Shown here piece after piece: positions 15,315 through 18,931 of a DNA stretch of 18,931 bases. The position numbers were made by a program, and so were the translations under genes. The DNA is from Deltaproteobacteria bacterium. GTDB lineage: Bacteria > Desulfobacterota > Desulfovibrionia > Desulfovibrionales > Desulfovibrionaceae. The DNA lies in assembly GCA_031280335.1 (NCBI GenBank), contig JAITGZ010000207.1, positions 1 to 18,931 of the forward strand. The letters are read 5' to 3'. The notes beneath the pieces were generated by a model. The model was not told where the DNA came from. It made no database searches and saw nothing but the letters and a program-made list of their open reading frames with translations. Position 1 is the stretch's first letter. Each line of letters starts with the position of its first letter.

Positions 15315-16058
15315 ATGCAACGCCGCGTTTCTTACATTTATGCCGCCCCTGTTCCGGCCCTGCTGGGCGGACTGCTCATGGCCGCCTCGCAGCTCATGAT
15401 CGTCCTGGTCGCCCCGGTGGAAGAACGCATGGGGCTGATCCAAAAAATCTTCTACCTGCACCTGCCCCTGGCCTGGTGGGGTCTGTTCAGTTTTTTTATG
15501 GTCTTTGTCTGTTCCTTGCTCTATCTTTTGCGCCGCGACTTTTTTTGGGACGCCCTGAGTGAGGCCGCCGCCGCATGCGGCCTGCTGCTGGCGGTTCTGG
15601 CCCTGGCCACAGGCTCCATCTGGGCGCGCATATCCTGGAACACATGGTGGACCTGGGACCCGCGCCTGACCACCACCCTGGTTCTATGCTTCATTTATGC
15701 CGGCTTTCTGCTGATACGGCGCATGGACATGACCCCGGAACGGCGCGGCGGCGTGTCCGCCGCCCTGGGCATCATAGCCTTTCTGGATGTGCCGCTGGTC
15801 TTTTTTTCCGCCAGGCTCTGGCCGCAGACCATCCACCCCCAAGTAGTCACCCAGGGCCAGGGAGGGGGGCTGGACCCTTCCATGCGTCTCACTTTAATCT
15901 GCTGCCTGATCAGCTTCGGCTTTTTGTGGGCCGCCCTGCTCACCTTGCGCTTCCGCCTGGGCCGGCTGGAAGAAGTCCTGAACGCCCGCCTTCTTGTCCA
16001 AGAACCGGAGACAGCGGGCAATCATCCCCAAAACAACGAGGAGAAAAATAATGGATAA
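15315..16058 (+). CDS. ccmC: CcmC, heme transfer protein to CcmE
   Basis: CcmC is a six-helix HHP-family membrane protein that holds heme for covalent attachment to CcmE. The 247 residues contain the WWD motif WNTWWTWDPRLTT (108-120) between two conserved periplasmic heme-ligand histidines, H49 (FYLHLPLAWW) and H174 (QTIHPQVV). The ATG follows AGGAG with 6 bases between; the site overlaps the ccmB TAG. The TAA overlaps the ccmD start by 8 bases. Length matches the family, and the C-terminal tail after the last helix is short and charged. Confidence 0.96.
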   Translation: MQRRVSYIYAAPVPALLGGLLMAASQLMIVLVAPVEERMGLIQKIFYLHLPLAWWGLFSFFMVFVCSLLYLLRRDFFWDALSEAAAACGLLLAVLALATGSIWARISWNTWWTWDPRLTTTLVLCFIYAGFLLIRRMDMTPERRGGVSAALGIIAFLDVPLVFFSARLWPQTIHPQVVTQGQGGGLDPSMRLTLICCLISFGFLWAALLTLRFRLGRLEEVLNARLLVQEPETAGNHPQNNEEKNNG

Positions 16059-16218
16059 AGCAAGCTGGCTCACTTATGCCTTCGCCCTGGTCTGGATCGG
16101 CCTGGGGGCGTATATAACGGCGCTGCTGCTGCGCCTGCGCGGACTGGAACTGCGCCTGCGCCTGATGGAAGAACAAGCGGATGCCTCTCTATCCCCTCAA
16201 CCACCCCAAAGCAGGTAG
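16051..16218 (+). CDS. ccmD: CcmD, small heme-export accessory protein
   Basis: CcmD is a single-helix protein that stabilises the CcmABC-CcmE complex. The 55-residue product has one membrane helix (about 6-27, LTYAFALVWIGLGAYITALL) followed by a basic amphipathic stretch (RLRGLELRLRLMEEQ), the usual CcmD layout. The chosen ATG at 16051 has a GAGGAG site upstream and overlaps ccmC by 8 bases; an in-frame upstream GTG at 15994 would lie inside ccmC and is rejected. CcmD sequences are poorly conserved, so the call leans on size, topology and position directly after ccmC. Confidence 0.85.
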   Translation: MDKASWLTYAFALVWIGLGAYITALLLRLRGLELRLRLMEEQADASLSPQPPQSR

Positions 16219-16221
16219 CCC

Positions 16222-16833
16222 ATGTCATACTCTGTCAGAAAAATTAACCGCTTTGTACTCCTGCTCGTGTTCTCCGGGCTGGTGCTGATGTTCGTCGCCT
16301 CTTTCAGCTACAGATTAAGCAACCCTTCACTCTTTAAAAGCATAGCCGAAAACCGTTCCGGACGCGGCAGCCAGTCCGGCCAGAGCATGGGGCAAGGCAT
16401 GGACCCCAAGCTGATGGAGCAGGTGGGCGAACTCATGGCCAAACTCAAAGAGAACCCCAACCATTTTGAAACGCGCATGGCGCTGGCCGAGCTTTTCGCT
16501 ACGGCCCAGGACCCGGCCAGCGCGGCCGTGCATCTGCAAAAGGCCGTCAGCATAAAGCCGGACGATGCCCAGGCGCATTTCAACCTGGGCGTTGTCCGGC
16601 ATGACCTGGAGCAGTTCGCGGAAGCGGCGGCCGGCTACGAGCGCTCCCTGTCCCTGGAAGAATCGCCCATAACCATGTATTATCTGGCTACGGTATATTT
16701 CGAACATCTGAATAAACGGGCAGAAGCCCGCAAACTCTTCGAGCGTGTGGCCGCAAACGCCGAATCTCCTGATTTTTTGCGCGAACGCGCCCGCTTGGCC
16801 CTGAAAATGTTTGAAGGCGGCCAAAGCAACTGA
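16222..16833 (+). CDS. Membrane-anchored TPR protein of the ccm operon (CcmI/NrfG-like)
   Basis: A 203-residue protein with an N-terminal membrane anchor (about 11-29), a Gly/Ser/Gln-rich linker (about 45-60) and about three tetratricopeptide repeats (82-115, 116-149, 150-183; for example AQAHFNLGVVRHDLEQFAEA). The TPR domain should face the periplasm. In other bacteria a TPR protein (CcmI, the CcmH C-terminal domain, or NrfG) presents apocytochrome c to the heme lyase; position at the end of this operon suggests the same job here, by inference. It begins 3 bases after the ccmD stop. No thioredoxin-like CcmG or CXXC CcmH accompanies it. The dispersed element at 16871 begins 38 bases after its stop. 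Confidence 0.85.
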   Translation: MSYSVRKINRFVLLLVFSGLVLMFVASFSYRLSNPSLFKSIAENRSGRGSQSGQSMGQGMDPKLMEQVGELMAKLKENPNHFETRMALAELFATAQDPASAAVHLQKAVSIKPDDAQAHFNLGVVRHDLEQFAEAAAGYERSLSLEESPITMYYLATVYFEHLNKRAEARKLFERVAANAESPDFLRERARLALKMFEGGQSN

Positions 16834-16870
16834 CGCATATCCTGAATAACATTTGCTTGAATCAGCGCAT

Positions 16871-16921
16871 ATTGACTTTGAGGTTATACATTATTGGGGC
16901 TATCGCCCCAAACCCATCCGG
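16871..16921 (+). repeat. Dispersed ~50-bp intergenic element, copy A
   Basis: This is the plus-strand partner of the element at 7304-7356, with the same core ACTTTGAGGTTATACATTAT followed by the hairpin TTGGGGC-TATC-GCCCCAA (16894-16911). The stem is identical in the two copies while one loop base differs. Weaker similarity extends upstream to about 16845. It follows the last gene of the ccm operon in the same orientation. Confidence 0.8.
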
Positions 16922-17186
16922 GGGGAATAATTCCCCCCCGGCCCCCCGATCATTACGGCAATTTCGCACGGCCATACCGCCTGTGGCGGCTTTTGGGGCA
17001 AACTTGAAGGGGGATATGGGGTGCCTTGCTCTTATGCCGATGTGGCGGTAAGGATAAGGCGGCAGCACATGGGTGAACATGCCCATTTTCGCCCCACAGG
17101 CGGGGCAGCGGAGCGGCAGCCCCCGCTTGACGTGGCGCGTCAGGGGGCGGGTCGCTGCAAATTCCCCTTGCAAGGGGCATCTTTGT

Positions 17187-17209
17187 GGTTTAATTTTGCT
17201 AATTAAACC
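17187..17209. promoter_or_regulatory. Perfect 9-bp inverted repeat upstream of guaB
   Basis: GGTTTAATT and AATTAAACC flank the loop TTGCT, ending 37 bases before the guaB start. It could be a repressor operator or a leader hairpin. It does not match the E. coli PurR operator. The role is unknown. Confidence 0.45.
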
Positions 17210-17246
17210 CTGAGCGCGGCTCACGCCGTCTGAAACGGAGGTTCAC

Positions 17247-18707
17247 ATGAGCATCCCCATTTCCAAGGGGCTGACTTTTGACGATGTACTGCTGCTGCCG
17301 GGGTACTCGGAACGCACTCCAGACCAGGTAGAGGTTAGTTCCCGCCTCACTGCCGACATCGCGCTGAGCATACCCATTGTATCTTCCGCCATGGATACGG
17401 TAACTGATGCGGGACTGGCCATTGCCATGGCCCGCAACGGCGGTATGGGGGTGATCCATAAGAATATGGATATCAAGGCACAGAAGCGCGAAGTGGAAAA
17501 GGTCAAAAAATCCGAGAGCGGGATGATCAGCGACCCGATCACGGTCGGCCCCAACGACAGCGTGGCCCAAGCCCTGGATCTCATGCGCGCCTATCGGGTT
17601 TCGGGGCTGCCGGTGGTGCGCGGAACCAAGCTGGCGGGCATTCTCACCAATCGTGATACGCGCTTTGTCAAAGACATGGAAAATACGGCGGTAAAAGAAG
17701 TGATGACCAGCCGCCGTCTGATCACCGTGCCGGTGGGCACCACTCTGGAAGAAGCCAAAGAGCTGCTGCACGCCAACCGTATAGAAAAACTGCTGGTGGT
17801 GGACGGCGACAAGCGGCTGCGCGGCCTTATCACCATGAAAGATATTGAGAAGGTGCGCAAGTATCCCAACTCCTGCAAAGACAACCTGGGACGCCTGCGT
17901 GTGGGCGCGGCTGTAGGCGTGGGGCAGGACTGCCTGCCCCGCTGCGAAAATCTGCTGGCCGCCGGGGTGGATGCGCTGGTGCTGGATTCGGCCCACGGGC
18001 ATTCGGCCAATGTACTCAGGGCCATATGCGACATACGCGCGTCCTTTCCTCGCTGCCAGTTGATCGCGGGCAATGTGGGCACTTACGCCGGAGCCAGGGC
18101 CGTGCTGGAGGCAGGGGCGGACGCGGTGAAAGTGGGCATAGGGCCTGGCTCCATTTGCACCACCAGGATAGTCGCCGGCATCGGCGTGCCCCAGATCACG
18201 GCCGTTATGGAGGCCGCGCGCGCAGCCAAGGAAATGGACCGTTGCCTCATTGCCGACGGCGGCATCAAATACTCCGGCGACATTGTCAAGGCCCTGGCTG
18301 TGGGCGCGCAAACCGTGATGATCGGCGGCCTGTTCGCGGGCAGCGAGGAAAGCCCCGGCGAAACCATCCTTTACCAGGGGCGCACCTACAAGATCTACCG
18401 GGGCATGGGATCCATAGACGCCATGCGCGAGGGCAGTTCCGACCGCTATTTCCAGAGCGACAGCAAAAAATTTGTACCGGAAGGCATTGTGGGGCGCGTA
18501 CCCCACAAGGGACATCTTTCCGAAATTATCTATCAACTGGTGGGCGGTCTGCGCGCAGGTATGGGCTATGTGGGCGCAAGCTCCATTCCCGATCTGCAAG
18601 CCAAGGCCCGCTTGGTGGAAATATCCCAGGCCGGGCTGCGCGAAAGCCACGTGCATGATGTGATCATCACCAAAGAAGCGCCCAACTACCAGACGGACAA
18701 CTCCTGA
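17247..18707 (+). CDS. guaB: GuaB, inosine-5'-monophosphate dehydrogenase
   Basis: IMPDH oxidises IMP to XMP with NAD, the committed step of guanine nucleotide synthesis in the cytoplasm. The 486-residue protein has the normal bacterial layout: a TIM barrel (about 1-90 and 205-486) interrupted by two CBS domains (about 91-204). It has the N-terminal FDDVLLLPGYS (11-21), the catalytic-loop cysteine C304 in GPGSICTTR (299-307), the IMP-binding DGGIKYSGD (337-345), and the flap R400-Y401 in SSDRYF that activates water. The ATG follows CGGAGG with 5 bases between. It is preceded by a palindrome-rich region and followed after 7 bases by tatB. Confidence 0.97.
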   Translation: MSIPISKGLTFDDVLLLPGYSERTPDQVEVSSRLTADIALSIPIVSSAMDTVTDAGLAIAMARNGGMGVIHKNMDIKAQKREVEKVKKSESGMISDPITVGPNDSVAQALDLMRAYRVSGLPVVRGTKLAGILTNRDTRFVKDMENTAVKEVMTSRRLITVPVGTTLEEAKELLHANRIEKLLVVDGDKRLRGLITMKDIEKVRKYPNSCKDNLGRLRVGAAVGVGQDCLPRCENLLAAGVDALVLDSAHGHSANVLRAICDIRASFPRCQLIAGNVGTYAGARAVLEAGADAVKVGIGPGSICTTRIVAGIGVPQITAVMEAARAAKEMDRCLIADGGIKYSGDIVKALAVGAQTVMIGGLFAGSEESPGETILYQGRTYKIYRGMGSIDAMREGSSDRYFQSDSKKFVPEGIVGRVPHKGHLSEIIYQLVGGLRAGMGYVGASSIPDLQAKARLVEISQAGLRESHVHDVIITKEAPNYQTDNS

Positions 18708-18714
18708 AAGCGCC

Positions 18715-18931
18715 ATGTTCGGCATAAGCTCCTTTGAACTGCTCGTCATTCTGCTGGTAGGCGTGATCGTACTCGGTCCCGAACGCCTGCCCAAAATTCT
18801 ACGCCTGGCGTCCCGCGCGGCTTCGGAACTGCGCCGCCTCACCACAGACCTGCAAAGAAGCATCAACCTGGAAGCGCACCTGCATGAGCATAACGCATCA
18901 TTGAAAGAACAGGCGCGGGACCTTTTTTTCG
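18715..18931 (+). CDS. tatB: TatB, twin-arginine translocase subunit (3' end outside window)
   Basis: TatB forms the Tat substrate receptor with TatC and exports folded proteins across the inner membrane. The first 72 codons are present. They show the short N-terminal membrane helix (FELLVILLVGVIVL), the hinge GPERLPKI (22-29) with conserved proline, and a following amphipathic helix (LRLASRAASELRRLTTDLQ). The LGPERLP hinge favours TatB over TatA, which usually has an FG pair there. The ATG at 18715 lies 7 bases after the guaB stop with a weak GAAAG upstream. The frame is open to the window edge; tatC may follow outside. Confidence 0.88.
   Translation, partial: MFGISSFELLVILLVGVIVLGPERLPKILRLASRAASELRRLTTDLQRSINLEAHLHEHNASLKEQARDLFF

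Larger units (their letters stand above)
16834..17246. other. 413-bp palindrome-rich intergenic region before guaB
   Basis: The region holds the dispersed element (16871-16921), a perfect palindrome with 11-base arms around one base (16918-16940, CCGGGGGGAAT / ATTCCCCCCGG), a 14-base palindrome CCCCTTGCAAGGGG (17164-17177), and a perfect 9-base stem GGTTTAATT-TTGCT-AATTAAACC (17187-17209) 37 bases before the guaB ATG. An open frame on the minus strand (16862-17224) could encode 120 residues with a CPAC motif, but it reads through the repeats and has no evident start signal, so I do not call it a gene. No riboswitch class was recognised. A weak promoter pair TTGCAA/TAATTT (17168/17191) is possible. 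Confidence 0.7.

Noticed and set aside
16862..17224. A 120-codon minus-strand frame with a CPAC motif
   Set aside because: It runs through the dispersed repeat and palindromes and has no clear start signal; kept as a finding, not as a gene.
16834..17246. Purine or other riboswitch upstream of guaB
   Set aside because: I could not find a recognisable conserved aptamer core; only palindromes and repeats are evident.

Overview
The window looks like chromosome from a Desulfovibrionaceae-type deltaproteobacterium. The reasons are a mur-fts cluster with moderately GC-rich codons, a cytochrome c maturation operon whose CcmE carries the CxxxY variant typical of Desulfovibrio, and dispersed hairpin repeats between genes. 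The genus is inferred from gene content only.

Bases 1-4924 (+) hold the end of the division and cell-wall cluster: murC (3' end), murB, ftsQ, ftsA and ftsZ, tightly packed with overlapping junctions up to ftsQ. A second, divergent FtsZ follows at 5053-6297. It keeps the tubulin G-box and an FtsZ-type C-terminal tail but has lost several residues of the nucleotide pocket. This tandem pair is the most unusual thing in the window.

Bases 6321-11022 are all on the minus strand. Reading in the direction of transcription: a PmtA-like methyltransferase, an AT-rich gap, a ygiW-qseB-qseC set (periplasmic OB-fold protein, response regulator, sensor kinase), and an unidentified lipoprotein convergent with the second FtsZ. 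The convergent junction is an inverted repeat that gives both genes their TAG stop codon.

Bases 11281-16833 (+) are a cytochrome c maturation operon: ccmE, ccmF, ccmA, ccmB, ccmC, ccmD and a membrane-anchored TPR protein, with no ccmG or ccmH. CcmE attaches heme, CcmABCD load and release holo-CcmE, and CcmF delivers heme to apocytochromes. A 413-bp non-coding stretch full of palindromes follows, then guaB (IMP dehydrogenase) and the start of tatB, cut by the window end.

Two families of dispersed intergenic repeats are visible. One is a 25-30 bp hairpin element (GAGCA...ACTTTGA...) around the second ftsZ. The other is an element of about 50 bp present at 7304-7356 (minus) and 16871-16921 (plus), each about 40 bp past the last stop codon of an operon. 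No tRNA, rRNA, CRISPR array, transposase or integrase was seen.
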